NCBI RefSeq assembly: GCF_014196595.1
Contig: NZ_JACIEA010000001.1
Location: 978,350-1,042,349 of the forward strand
From: Sphingorhabdus rigui
Lineage (GTDB): Bacteria; Pseudomonadota; Alphaproteobacteria; Sphingomonadales; Sphingomonadaceae
Direction of reading: 5' to 3'
Length of the DNA: 64,000 nucleotides
A program made the translations under genes and the position numbers. Positions 39,691 to 53,400 of the stretch are shown in pieces (position 1 is the first letter of the stretch; each line of letters starts with the position of its first letter). A model generated the notes under the pieces. The model saw nothing but the letters and a program-made list of their open reading frames with translations. It did no database searches and was not told the origin of the DNA.

Positions 39691-40666
39691 CCAAGGCTCT
39701 TTCGATGCGCGCTGGCCACAGCGTAGTTGGGCGGACAGCCGGAACTACATATCGTGTACAATGGAGTTTCGCTGCAATTTTGCCTGCACCCATTGCATGA
39801 TCGAAGACACAATGGATTGGCTCGAGCCCCAATCTGAAGCAGCCTTTGCGGAATTGTTGGAGCGCAACGCGTCAGAACGAAAGTGGGATGGTATCATCCT
39901 GACTGGGTCGGAAATTACGCTCAACCGAAACCTGCCTGACATGGCAAGGCGCGCACGAGACGCGGGCTTCGCGCATGTGCGTATCCAGACTCACGGTATG
40001 CATTTGGCAAATCCCGCCTTTGCTCAGCGTTTGATCGACGCCGGCGTGGATGAATTTTTTATCAGCGTAACGGCAGGGGACCATGAAACCCACGACGCCA
40101 TTACCGGTCGGCCTGGTTCGTTTGAGAAAATTCTTGCGGGCATGGCGATCATAGATGCGTATGACGTTGTGATCATCACAAATACTGTGCTTACCGCCAA
40201 CAGTTTTCGCAGTGCGCCGGCGCTCGTCGATCGATTGGCGGGGCTAAAGCGCCTGCGGCAAATGGAATTCTGGAATTATTGGCCGATGGCCGAAACCGAT
40301 CGGAAGAGCCTGCTGATCCGTTTCCCCGATCTTATACCTGTGTTGAAGAACGCAATCGAACGCGCCCACGCCTATGGCCGTCGGGTAGAAGTCAAAAACG
40401 TCCCGGAATGCCTGCTGGGCGCTTATCAAGAGTGCTTAGTGAACGATCAGCCCGAGTTGATGATCGATCCGCGGTTTTGGGGTGAGTTTGGCCGCAACGG
40501 ATTTGACCAATGCGTGCATCGAAACCAATGCGCTTCCAAGCAATGCTTGGGAGTGGGAACAGCTTATGCACAACGGTTCGGTTGGGAAGCTGACATCCTT
40601 GCGCCCCTTACCGAACACAACCATTTCAACAGTCGAGAAAACAATGAAAAAACTTCTTATTTATAA
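39680..40666 (+). CDS. Radical SAM protein with C-terminal cysteine cluster
   Basis: 328 residues from the ATG at 39680, inside the end of protein B. The CxxxCxxC motif that holds the [4Fe-4S]/SAM cluster is CNFACTHC at residues 32-39. The usual GGEP motif reads TGSEITLN. The C-terminal third has five more cysteines, in ECLLGAYQEC and QCVHRNQCASKQCLG, which resembles the auxiliary-cluster (SPASM/Twitch) domains of peptide- or protein-modifying enzymes such as those of PqqE/anSME type. A maturase acting on a protein is therefore likely, and the giant protein or SapC is the nearest candidate. The 3' end overlaps sapC by 23 bases, so it is co-translated. No small precursor-peptide gene was seen nearby. 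Confidence 0.82.
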   Translation: MYCDQGSFDARWPQRSWADSRNYISCTMEFRCNFACTHCMIEDTMDWLEPQSEAAFAELLERNASERKWDGIILTGSEITLNRNLPDMARRARDAGFAHVRIQTHGMHLANPAFAQRLIDAGVDEFFISVTAGDHETHDAITGRPGSFEKILAGMAIIDAYDVVIITNTVLTANSFRSAPALVDRLAGLKRLRQMEFWNYWPMAETDRKSLLIRFPDLIPVLKNAIERAHAYGRRVEVKNVPECLLGAYQECLVNDQPELMIDPRFWGEFGRNGFDQCVHRNQCASKQCLGVGTAYAQRFGWEADILAPLTEHNHFNSRENNEKTSYL

Positions 40667-41438
40667 TGACGTTAAGCCGGTCGTCCGCCGGCAACATGCC
40701 AATCTTTCGTTGAAAAAGGGAACGACGTTTGAGTTCGCGCGCGAGACAAACGCGGTGCCGCTGGTGATAGCCGAATTTGGCCGGGCGAGCCAGGATTTCG
40801 CAATCGTTTTTACCGCGACCGATGAAGGCGTGATACCAACGGCGGTTCTTGGTGTGCGTAACAACGAAAACGCATTCGTTGCAGAGGATGGCGCTTGGCA
40901 GGCTTCTTATGTACCGGCCTTTATCCGTCGCTATCCCTTTGTATTTGCGTCGGATGGTAACTCCACAACGTTCACGTTGATGATCGACGAGAAATATTCG
41001 GGATTTAATGAGGAAAACCGGGGCGAGCGGCTTTTTGACTCAGACGGCGAAAATACTGGGTTTCTTGATCAAACTCTGGCGTTTCTTAAGGACTATCAAA
41101 CGCACTTTGAGCGCACCCGCGCCTTTGGTGAGAAATTGGCCGAACTCGATCTGCTGGAAGCTGTCGAAGCGCGCCTGCCCATGCCGGATGATCCCGAGCG
41201 TCGCCTAACAGGCTTTAAGGTTGTAAACCGCGATAAGCTAAAAACGTTGTCTGATGACGTGTTGGCGCAACTTGTGCGCGACGATTTCCTGGAACTGATC
41301 TTCCTACACCTGTTCTCGCTCAACAATTTGACGAAATTGCACGGCAGACTTCTTGATGATGTCGGTGAAGAGATTGCTCCACCGTTGGAGAAGGCACCGC
41401 CGAGTCCGAAAGCGAGAGGAAAGAAGGCTTCGGCCTGA
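40644..41438 (+). CDS. SapC family protein
   Basis: 264 residues from the ATG at 40644. The SapC pattern is clear: FARETNAVPLVIAEFGRASQDFAIVF, then WQASYVPAFIRRYPFVF, then ERLFDSDGENTGFL and RLTGFKVVNRDKL, with a Lys/Pro-rich tail. In Campylobacter fetus sapC is encoded with sapDEF, a type I secretion system for the S-layer protein; the function of SapC itself is unknown. Here it also sits beside an adaptor, a TolC-like protein and a giant repeat protein. Other SapC relatives occur near TonB receptors, so the secretion link is from context. It is cytosolic, having no signal. The giant gene starts 30 bases downstream. Confidence 0.88.
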   Translation: MKKLLIYNDVKPVVRRQHANLSLKKGTTFEFARETNAVPLVIAEFGRASQDFAIVFTATDEGVIPTAVLGVRNNENAFVAEDGAWQASYVPAFIRRYPFVFASDGNSTTFTLMIDEKYSGFNEENRGERLFDSDGENTGFLDQTLAFLKDYQTHFERTRAFGEKLAELDLLEAVEARLPMPDDPERRLTGFKVVNRDKLKTLSDDVLAQLVRDDFLELIFLHLFSLNNLTKLHGRLLDDVGEEIAPPLEKAPPSPKARGKKASA

Positions 41439-41468
41439 TCGCCACATGATTACAGAGGCGGAAAATAT

Positions 41469-44400
41469 ATGAAGCGGGCGTTGCGGAATTTTTGGTCCCC
41501 ACAGCCGACCGAGGGAGGGGAGACTTTCTCGCCCTTGTCGGTGCGCGATGTGCTTGCACGGTTCGCACGCCGAGCTCCGCCTGCTGTAGTTCCAGCTCTT
41601 CGTCCTGACCGTTTCCGCCTTGAGAGCCTTGAAGCGCGATTACTAATGTCGGCATCGCCTCTGGTTATACCGGAGGCGGCCAATGGCGGTGCCACGTCGT
41701 CCCAAATTCGGCTTATCAAAAACGATCCTGTCGATGGGAAGGACTATATTCAGGTCGTCAATCTCGGCAATAACGCCGTAATTGGTCAGTTTGATGCCTC
41801 GGTAACGAGCGTTATCGATGTCACGGGTACGTCTGGCAATGACACGCTGACGATTGATGGTTCGTTGGCCGCCTACAGCAAAAGCCTCACGGTCAACTTC
41901 GATGGTGGATCCGGAACCGATACCCTTAACGGAGCCTCTGCGGATACAAGCTGGGCACTCAGTGGGAACAAATCAGGCTCGGCGACAATCCGGCATGGCG
42001 GCGATACGGGTACCGAATATGCCCTCACCATTCAGTTCACGAACATCTCCGCGATTTCAGGGTCCACCGGCAGCGATCGTCTTACCGGGCCAGCTGGAAA
42101 GCAGACTTGGACGATCAAGGATGCAGGAGCCGTTGACCTAGCTGGCATATCCACAAGTGGCATCGATGTATTGATCGGCGGCCCGACCGACGCGCTGGAT
42201 TTCTCGGCACTGAAAATCGGCGTTACGGTTGATTTGAGCGCCAATTCGGCGACCGGGTTTGACTACATCTCCGGCTTTGCCGATATCACCGGCACTGAGC
42301 AGGCCGATAACCTTTACGGCAACTCTTCGGCCAACAAAATTGATGCCTTGGGCGGTGACGATGTCATTGGCGGACGTGGCAGCACAAGCGCCAAGGATAA
42401 TTTGATAGGTGGCGCGGGCGTTAATACGCTGGTCGAAGACGGCGATTTTGATCTAGCGCTCACCAATAGCAGTGCAACATTCACTGACGCGGTGACCCGG
42501 GTCACATCGATTTCCGATATTTCGGGCTTTAGCTCTGCAGTGATTTACGGCGGGCAATCGGCCAACATCATAGACGCCCGGGGTTTCACATTAGGGGGTG
42601 TGACCCTTTACGGGGGTGGTGGGAACGATACGCTTTACGGAACGGCCCAATCTGACCGACTTAGCGGTGGTTCTGGCACCGATATTATCAGTGGCGGTTC
42701 GGGCGGTACGGACGTGCTGTTTGAAACGCGCGCGGCCAACATCGTGTTGACCAACACTAGCCTAGCAGTCGGTAGTGGCGAGGTTGATACAATTTCCGGC
42801 ATTGGTAGTGCCGAACTTGCCGTTGCCGGAAACGTACATTTGCTGAGTTTTGCTGGGGTCACCGGTGGGACATATCGGTTATCAGTTGATGGCATAGAGA
42901 CAGATGCCTTGGCGTATGATGCGACGGCGGCGCAGATCCAAGCGTCGCTCGCATCGCTTCCGACCGTTGGCCGAGATAATGTGCGCGTTACCGGCACACA
43001 GGGTGCCTGGTCCATCTTGCTAGAAGGTAGAGCAGCAAATGGCCTAGCATCCCCGATCTCGATTGTGTCCAGCCTCACCGGCGGCACTGCTTCCGTGGAA
43101 ATGGGTGCGCCCAGCGGTTATGCGATCGACGCGAGTGCGTTTACCTTAGGCGGCGTTACGCTTGTTGGCGGCGAGGGGGCGGATACTTTAATAGGCGGCT
43201 CCGGCAACGACCTGCTGCGCGGTAATGGCGGAGCAGACACCATCAAAGGCGGTGCCGGAACTGATACACTAAGTGAATTCGGGTTCCGCCGGATTGTCGT
43301 CAGTGCTCAGAACGAGGTGCAGCGCCTGGAACTGCAGAATGCGACTAGCGGGACGTTCAAGCTTTCATATGCGGGGCAAACCACTGGCGATATCGCCTTT
43401 GATGCGAGCGCAGCGATCATCCAAGCAGCGCTGCAAGGCCTTTCCACCATTGGCGCCGGTAATGTTCTCGTTTCTGTTGCTGCTCCTTCGGGGAATGAGA
43501 CCGCCTTTGCCTTGACTTTTACCGGTGCCTTGGCGGCCAACAACGTGGCTGCCATCGCGGTCACTAATTCGCTCAACGTCGATGCGACAGTTTCGGTTTC
43601 TACACAGGTTCAGGGCGGAGGCAGCGTCGAACTCGGACAGGGTCTGAACACCATACAGACATTGTCGACGGTCGGAGCCACCAGCGGCACCTTCACAATT
43701 TCGCTGATTGGCGAAACTTCGACGCCGTTAAATTACAACGCCACCTCGGTACAGATTGAAGCCGCTCTTGCCCGGCTTTCCAGCATCGGCATGAACAATG
43801 TGCAGGTCACGGCAGGGCAAGCGTCTGGGACGTTTGTTATTAAATTCATCGGGCGCCTTTCGGGGTCGAGCGTCGATCTGCTTACGATTAGCAGTTCCGT
43901 CAACGGCACTGCCCCGTCAATTCAACTGACGCAGGTCGGCACTCCCACTTTTTATAGTCTCGACGGCATTGAAACGGTCGACCTGACCGGGTCGCGCGGG
44001 GGCGATTTGCTAGACGTCTCGCGTTTTGCGGGCACTGCGACAATTAGGGGGTCCGACGGCGACGACGTCTTAATTGCCGGCGGCGGAAATTCGCAGTTAG
44101 TTGGGGGTACCGGCGACGATCGCCTGATCCTTGGCGCGGGGACTGCAGTTGTTGACGGCGGCTATGGGGTGGACACGCTCGTTGCTTCGGGCACCGCCAT
44201 TACCCTTACGAATACCACTCTCACCGTCAGCGGCACGGCGTCGACACTTGCGGGTATCGATCGGGCCGAACTGATCGGTACCAGCGGCAACGATAGCATT
44301 AATGCGTCCGCTTTTAATGGCCGCAGCAAAAGCACCGCCCTATACTCTATTATCGGCGGCGAAGCTGTGTTGGCGAAGACCGAAGCCAACCCATCGGGTG

Positions 44401-47400
44401 CTGACATTGTCATCAGGCTGAAAGATGGCAGTGTGATCAACGTGGATTTGTCCGGTGCGCGCATAATCGGAGAAGTCGAGACGTTGCTCGCCTCAGCGGT
44501 TGGAACCAAGGCTCGGATACAGTTCTCGGAAGAAATCGGTGCCTTTACGACGACCGACCTTACGACTGGTGCAGGCACGACGTCTATTTCAGACTATGTC
44601 GTGGCAGGTACAGGAGAAACATCTGGCATCGCCGCTGCGCTCGGCCTGACAGCTTCCGTTTCCACACCCGTGTTGGGGCTCGGTGTTGTCATCAACGCTG
44701 GGGGTGGCGCTGACACCATCGTCGGCTCGTCTAGTGACGATATTATTACCGTACGAGCGGCTGGTACCGTGTCAGGTGGCGGTGGGGCTGACCACGTTAT
44801 TGTCACGGATATTGTCGCAGCGTCTGCGACGCTTTCGGGTACTGCGGCCGCCAGCACGGTAACTGCAGGTACTTCCAGCCTTGGCCTAACCGCAATTCAG
44901 CACGTAGAACTAGTAGGTGCAGCGGGCGCCCAAACACTAGATGCATCATCATTTTCGGGAACGGCGACTCTCGCAGGCAGTGGCGGCGCTGACATCCTGA
45001 AAGGTGGTACTGGCGCGAATGTTTATCGAATAGATGTTTCAGGGCTCGCGGCCTCCGAACAAGTGACTGTCACAGCGCAGGCGACCGCCGTACGCAACGA
45101 TGCGTTGATGGTTAATTTTAACCAAAATGTTACCAATAGCCTGATGCAAAAGGTGGTCTGGGACGGCGCCGCCGGCGGATACCGCTTGAGCGACGGGAGA
45201 GGGCTAAACGTTACAGAAAACCTCCACAGCTATGGAAAAGACCTGTCGCTGGAATCGGCTGAAGGTACTGTCACCATCAGCACCGGGGCGGTGATTACGA
45301 CCGCTTTGAATGGTAAGGTTGGCGATCTGTCGATCACCGCGCGCAACGTTAATATTACCGGCGGTGCAAAGTTGGACACCAGCCTGGCCGCCGGGATCGG
45401 AGTGGCGACTGATGCACAGCTAGCCACCGCCGGCAACATCACCATAAAGGCAAGAGCAGGCAATCCGCCGTCGTATCAAGGCTTCTGGAACGCAAAATAT
45501 CTCGACGCGAAAGTTTCCATCGGCGATGCTGCTATAAGCGGCAAGACGATCTTTATTCAGAGTGATACGACGCCTGGGACCTACGTTTCATCTGAGGCGA
45601 CATCTTCCTTGTTCGGCGATTTGCTTGGCGGGCCAGTCGCTAGTTACACCAACGGAATGATGGCGTTGATGGAGAAAGTCTCAATCTTCTCCGCCATCGA
45701 CAAGGTAACTTCAGTTTCTACCGTTGAAATCTTGGCGGGGGCCAAGATCCGTGGCGTAGATTTGACGGCAATTGCGACCACACAAACCAGCGCAGGCAGC
45801 AAGCCGTTCGCATTGGTGATTGGTGGTACCACTGCTGTTATCGATTCCAAAGCCGAGCTTACGGTTGCTGGCGATATACGGGTCACGCGTGACGCGGTCT
45901 TGCAAGCCCGCGGCGAAAACACAGCCAATGTCGTTGCTGGAAGCATACCATTCAAAGGCATAGCAATTTCGGCAGCTGTTTCGCTTGTCACATCCAATGT
46001 TACTGCGTCAGTCACGTCGTTAGCGAAGATAGACGTGGGCAGAGATTTCACGCTTTCGGCGGATACTTTAAATCGTACGTTCACAATGTCGCGGGCCTAT
46101 GTCACCAATATAGGGACGTTGGCGCTTTCCGCTGCCGTACAACTTGAAGAGAATATAACGCGCGCGACCCTTGATGGTAATGTAACTGTTGGTCGCGATC
46201 TTTCAGTACAATCCTCATTCGAGCGCAGCGGCGTGCCTACCAGCCGTTTCGGTATTGATCCCGGCGAAAGCGAGGGAATTAGTTCGGAAGCCATTATCGG
46301 CAGGTCTACTGGCGATGTTCTTGATGATACATCTAAACTGATCAACACTAAATTGCTGGAGGCGACCGGAGCGAAGGGTGTCATTGATGCCGTCGTCGAC
46401 AAGATCAAGATCTTCCTCGGGTTCGATCCAAAAGCTGCTCCTACAGCCCCGAGTTTTGCAGGCGCGGGCAGCGTGGCCTTCTCAAGTAAAGTCGACACGA
46501 CGATTGCTGAGCTTGGCAATGGTACGGCAGCGAACGAAGCCGTGCGGTCCGTAATTGTTGTTCAAGGCAATGTTTCCGTTACCGCCACAACGGAGGACCA
46601 GCCCAATGTAACATCCGGCTCGAGCATTTCGCCCGTGCCGCTTTCGGAAGATCTGGCGGGGGACTTTTACAAGAAGAATGATCCCGCGTCCGCTTCCGCT
46701 GCTACGGCAAACAAGCAAACGGCTGGGTCGCTTGCCTTTGCCTACGCTGCCGATACCCTGACGGCAAAAGCATATATCAATTCTGACGTTACAGTTGATG
46801 CAGCAAAGACTATTGATGTCAACGCGCACGCAAACAATGCGGTCAACATCAAATCCATGTTTGGCGCGGAAGCCTATGCCAAATTTGCAGGGCTCAGCGT
46901 CACCAACGCGGATTTTCTGAGCACCCAGACCGGCGCCAAGGTAGACCAGGGAAAAATTGTCCAGGTCGGTGGACTTTATTACGCTTATACAGGCACAGCA
47001 GCTCAGACTACCCTTGGTTCTGGCACCAACTACACCGATAAGACGAATTGGACGCTTGTCACACAGATGATGCGACCTGACTTTTTCTCCAGCCAAATCG
47101 GGAAAGAAGTTGTAAAGGATCAAACGGTGCAAGTAGCCGCCGGTCACAAGGGCGGTGGCGATGTTGGCCTGTTTTACCGGTACATTGGCGCCGCGCCCAA
47201 ATACACCCTCACGGCCGATACCGACTATTCCAACACAACATTGTTCAAGGCTGTTGAAGGCGTTTACAAAGAGGCGCTCTCTGGTCTGTTCGATGTCCTT
47301 GGAAATTATTTAAATAGCGATGGTGGTCTTAGAACGCTTTTCAGCGATTGGTCACAGGCTACTGCGAGCGGCGCTTCCAAAGTCGGCGTCGCACTTTCGG

Positions 47401-50400
47401 GATCGTTCTTCCAAGTTGAAACTAACGCAGAAGCGGTGATCCGCAATGGTGCGCGGGTTAATAAGACTGTGGGATTTGCACCTACGGATTCCGATGTCCG
47501 TGTGAATGCGCTCAATACCAATCAAATTGTCAACTTCCTTGGCACAATCGAGACGCCAGGTGTGGGGAGCGATTCCAGCAAATTCAGCCTCAGCCTTGAA
47601 CCAGGCATCCTCGGCAAAAATGCGTGGAACAAGGATAACGCCGCAGCAAACGGCGTTGGCGCAGTGTTCGGCTATTACAAACTTAAGAGCGATGCGCTCG
47701 CTGAAATCGAGAGTGGCGCATCAGTCTACGCCGACAGTTTGAACGTTACGAGCCACAATGATGTCTTCGACCTGACATTCGGCGCGGCCGGTGGTCCAGC
47801 CGGAAACATCGGTTTCAATGGCGCAGGTGTCTATCATGTAGTCGACAATAGCTCTATTGCTCGGATTGGCGCCGATGCAGACATCACCGTGGGCTCGGGC
47901 CATGTGACAGACACCGATATCACGTCGCCATCGCTTAATATTAAGGCGACCGACAAGGTTTTTTCAATCGCCTTTGCAGGTGCAGTGACCACTGCTGGAA
48001 ACACGGGCGTTGGCGCGTCCTTCACGTTTAACGATATTAAGCGGAACACGCGTGCCGGAATCGGCAACGGAACTGTGCTGGGTACATCGAACGCGCCTCT
48101 CGCCGTTGGTGGTGACATCAGTATCGCTGCCGTAAATAGCGGCTTTGTTGGCGGGTTCGCTGTCTCCGGTTCCAGTGTATCGTCGAAGCCTGATGCCGCC
48201 GAACCAGCTTCGACAACCGCAGGTTCGCCGAGCGGAACGGGGCTGACAAACAAGGATGGCACCTCGGTTTCCGATGTGGGTAATTTGTCCAATGGGACCA
48301 CCACAGTGGCAACAAAGCTGGACGAGGGAAATACTACCTCGGCTGGTTCCACACAGACACCATCGGCTGGCGCTGCGCCTAAGACAGGCGGATCAGGTAT
48401 CGGCATTTCTGGCGCCGTCACCGTCAATATGATGCGTGACAATGCAGAGGCGACGGTTTGGGCTGCTCGTGCGTTAACCGCCTCCGCTTTGAACATTACC
48501 GCATCAAACAACACGTCAGCGGCGTCGGTCGCCGGCTCTGTTGCCTATGCTAATGCAGGCGCTGGCAAGACATCAGTAGGAATTGCCGGTGCCGCGGCGG
48601 TCAACCTTTCTGAAGGCACCACCGCGGCGTTTGTCGCCGCGATGGCGTCGATTCAGGTCAGTAAACTGGGCGTCCTGGCTGATCGCTCAGGTGTGATCGT
48701 CACGCTGGCAGCGGGCGGAGCGGGCGCGCCCGGACGCAATGGTTATGCGGTTGCAGGCTCTGTTGCCGTCGCACAGATGCGCAACACCGTTACCGCCGAG
48801 GTGCGCGATGTTGTGAATCTTACCACAACCGGCACGATCTCGATCGAAGCACAAAATAGGCTTACTAATGTGCTGGTGGCCGGTGCTGCAGCTGTTGGCG
48901 GCAAAGTTGGCATTGGTCTGGGCGTAGCTGTTGGGCTGATCGACGATAGCGTAACGGCTCGGTTAAGCGGTTCTTCGGTCAGCCACGGGGGCGACGTAAC
49001 GGTCAAAGCAACGAACGATGCCCAAACAGTGTCCGTTGCCGCTGCCGCTGGCATTGCTTCGGGTACCGACAATGCAGTGGGGCTAGCGGGAACATTTTCG
49101 GTCAATATCGTTGAGTCCGATACGGCAGCTGAAATTATTAATTCCACGCTGAGCAATAGCAGCACAACAGATGGCGACATCATCGTCAACGCAACCGACA
49201 GTCAGGGTATCGTGTCGTTCTCGGGCGCTTTCGCTTTCGGCCGTACCGTCGGCTTCGGCGCAGCTATGTCGCTAAATTTCCTGACAATGACCACCAATGC
49301 GACTGTGCGTGGTAGCACCACCGGCGACAGCACCAAAAAGGCGCAGTCGCTTTCGGTAAAAGCGCGAACGGATGGTGCAATCGTCGCGATCGCGGCTAGT
49401 GGTGCAGGTGGCGAAAAAGCGGGTCTTGCAGGATCGGTTGCGCTGACCAGGTCAAACGGTACGACCCAAGCCAGCGTGACCGATGGCTCCGTCCTGCGTA
49501 CACGCGGTGCGATATTGGTCGATGCCTCTGAAGGCTATAGCGCATTCGCATTTGCAGGTACCGGGGCATTATCCAAAACCACAGCGGTCGGAGCAAGCGT
49601 CGCGATCAATATACTTACCGATACGGTTCGCGCCCGCGTGTCAGCTTCCACTCTGGATTCGTCTGCAGGCGCTGCTACTGTCCAAGCACAAGCCGACAAT
49701 GTGCTCAACGGTGTTGCGATTGCAGGTGCCGGAGGAAAACAATTTGCCCTTGGCGCATCCGTTGTCGTTAACACATTCGGTGGGACGCTTGAGGCACTGG
49801 TTGAAGCGGCGAATGTCGCTGGATCCTTGCAGGGGTCGTCGGTCACAGGTCGGACGGGTGCCAGCGTTAAGGCCATTGATGACACGACTATAAACGGTGT
49901 CGCGGGCGGACTTGCAGTGTCCAATGAGATTGCTGCCGGGGCTGCTGTAGTGACCAATCTGATGTCCGCCGCAGTGCGGGCGAAGGTGTCAGGATCAGTG
50001 CTAGAGTCGAGCGATGGCGCAGCTTTGGTTCAGGCAACTACCAATGATGATCTCGTTGGTGCAGCTTTGGGAGGTGCGCTTGCTAATTCTGTAGCCCTAG
50101 CCGGTTCCGTGGTTGTGAACACTTTCAGTGGTTCGGTTGAGGCACAAGCCGTGGGGGTCGCCAATGGGGCCTCCATCTTGGGTGCCACAGTTCGAGGCAA
50201 GACCGGCGCAACGGTTAAGGCTAGCGATGATACGACAATCACTGGCGCCGCGGGCGGTCTCGCAGCGAGCGGCAAGGTTGCAGTGGGCGCAGGCGTCGTC
50301 ACCAACGTGATGTCCGGCTCGGTTCGTGCCATTGCAGCGGGCGCGACGGTTGAATCGAGCGATGGTTCCGTCACAATCGAGGCGACCACCAATGATGATA

Positions 50401-53400
50401 TAATCGGTGTTTCCTTAGGCGGCGCTGGCGCAGGGAATTATGCCGCTGGCGGATCAGTGGTGGTCAACACATTTAGTGGCACGGTGGAAGCGCTTGCGAA
50501 GACCGTGGCAAATGGCTCAGCCGTGCAGGGTTCAGAGGTGCGCGGTAAAACCGGCGTCACGATCAAGGCCAATGACGATACGGCGATAACGGGGACCGCT
50601 GGCGTAGTGGCTGCTGGCGGCACCGGTGCGTTCGGCGCGGCGGTTGTTACGAATCTCATGTCAGGCACCGTACGGGCGGGGGCAGGCGGATCGACCGTGG
50701 TGTCCGGCAGTGGCGCAGTGGTCATTCAGGCGCTCACCAATGATGACATCAACGGGATTGCCGTTGGCGGGGCAGCAGCGGGTAACACTGCAATAGCTGG
50801 TTCGGTGGTAGTGAACACCTTTAGCGGAACATTAGAGGCGCTGGCGCTTGCCGAGGGTGGACTGGCTTCATCGATAAGCGGCCAGACAGGCGTCACAATC
50901 AGCGCCGCTGACGATTCTGCAATCCTTGGCTTCACAGGTGTCGGCGCCGGCGGCGGAACTGGCGCCGTCGGAGCCGCCAGCTCGACCAACGTCATGTCAG
51001 GCAACATCCGCGCCAAATTGGCTGGATCCGCTGCGACTTCGGCGGCGGGCACTGTTTCCATTAAGGCCTCAGCGAATGATGAACTGATCGGCGTGGCTGT
51101 AGGTGCTGCTGTGGCCGGAACTGGTGCACTTCAAGGTGCCGTTACTACCAACATTATGAGTGGTGCAATTGAGGCTCTGGTCGCTTCGGGGGCCACGGTC
51201 ACCGGACAGGCTGGCGTGTCTGTCGAAGCTGCGGATTCTACAGCCAGCATCGTCGTCGCGGGCGCTGGAGCCGGTTCAGGCAATGCCGCGGTTGGCGCAG
51301 CCGTTGGTGTCACGAAGCTGGACAAGGCAATTAAGGCCAATATCGATTCAAGTAGCGTCACGTCGGCAGCGGGGGCGATTGTGGTTCGTGCCGGATTTGA
51401 ACGGCCAACCGATAGCGCCAATCAAATCAATCTTGCGTCACGAGGTGTAACCGATCTGCCGTCTGCGGTGGATACGAATGTTCAGATCGTCAATGTTACA
51501 GTTGCGGGATCGGGTGCCGGCACCTCGGCTTTTGGGGCTGCTGTATCGCTAAACTGGCTCCGCAATACAGTCGAGGCCTCAGTCACCGGCGGCAGTTCGG
51601 TAATCGCGCATGGGAATGTAGCGGTTGAGGCGAAGAATAAGGCCTCAATGACATCGGTCGCGGTCGGCGTTGCTGTTGGTGGTACCAATGCCGCGGGCGC
51701 GGCATTGTCTTATAACTTTATCGGCGGGGATCCCGGTGATCCAACGAGGAACATTGCAGTAGACCGCAATGCTCCGACGACGGGGCAGATCATTGCGAAA
51801 ATCGATGGCGCCAGTACGGTAGTAACGTCTCAGACGGGATCCGTGACCGTCGGTGCGCATTCCATTGCCAAAATGCTCAACGTTACGGTCGGCGCTGCGG
51901 GTTCTGGCACGAACGCTTTGGCCGGGTCGTTTTCGATCAACTTCATGAAGGAGGACGTGGACGCGTCGGTCCGCGGCGGCGCGCGGGTAACGGGTTTTGG
52001 TGACGTCATCGTCGAGGCAAGCGATGCGCCAATCCTTTTGGCAGTGGCGGGCGCCGCTGCGGGTGCCGGTACTGTAGCTGCAGGCATTGCGAGTGTTGTC
52101 GCCGACGTGCGCTCGAACGTGGTTGCACGCGTCGAAGGCGCGAACACGCGCGTTAGTGCGACGACCGGAAACGTTACGGTCCGTGCGGACCTGTTGAATA
52201 ACGCTGATCTTCCCGGCAAAACATCCGGGATCGGATCAGCGGTTGCCCCAACGGCAGGCAATGCAAGTGCTAATCCGTTTGACACCCAAATCTGGTCACT
52301 TGCGGTTGGCGGCGCCGGTGCGGGCACTGCTGCTGCGGCGGGTTCGCTCTCGCTTAATTGGCTTCGCGTAACGGTCGATGCACATGTCGCCTCGGGTGCA
52401 ACTGTTACTGCCGCACAAAGGGTCGTCGTTCACGCGCAGGATACATCGCGCATCAGTTCGATCGCTGGCGGCATTGCCGTGGGCGGTACTATGGGTCTGG
52501 GCGCTGCGGTTTCGTACAACTATCTTGGCGGAAATCCCGATGATCCGGCATCGAGCGATACCAATGTCACCAAGGCTTATGTATCTGGCGCCACCGTCAA
52601 CGCCTCTAGCCTGCTGGTCGAAGCGCTTTCCACCGGTGCAATCAGCGCATATGCGGTTTCGATCACTGGATCTGGAACGTTTGCCGGTGCGGGTTCGCTG
52701 TCGCTGAACTGGACCCGCAAAACCGTCGATGCCTATGTTTCAGATGGAGCTGCTGTCAATCTTAGCGCGGCCGCGACGATAACAGCGCAAGACGGCTCAA
52801 CAATTTCAAGCGGCGCTGGGCAAGGTGGCATTGCAGGCAACGTAGCCATTGGTGCGGCAGTGGCCTATAATGAAATCGCCAACTCGGTGCGCGGACGTGT
52901 CCTGAGCGGCGCCGACATCATTGTGTCCGGCGCAGCCAACGTAACCATAGAGGCCGCATCACAATCGACAATCACTTCCGTTGCGGCGGGCGTTTCTGGA
53001 GGCGGCACCGCTGCGCTAGCTGGTTCTTCCGTGGCGAATTTGGTGGCGAATACGGTAGAGGCAATCGTTAGCGGCACCGGCACAACGGTCTCGACACTCG
53101 GTAGCATGCTGGTTGGTGCGCGATCAAATAACAGTTTTCAAATAAACGGTGGAACGATCGCAGTTTCAGGCATGTTGGGTGCCGGTGGCACCGCAATGGT
53201 CAATCAGGATAAGAGCAATACGAAGGCATCAATCAACAGTGATGCCGCTGTTACCGCGCTTGGCGGTAGTACGATGACCGTAGCACGCTGGACGAATGAT
53301 AATGCCGGAACTGAGGCAGTCCAAACAGGCTTTGCCGGCCTTGCAGTCGTCGCAACCAGCAAGGAAACTATCAACACTACCGCAGTGACGGCGGCGGTAA

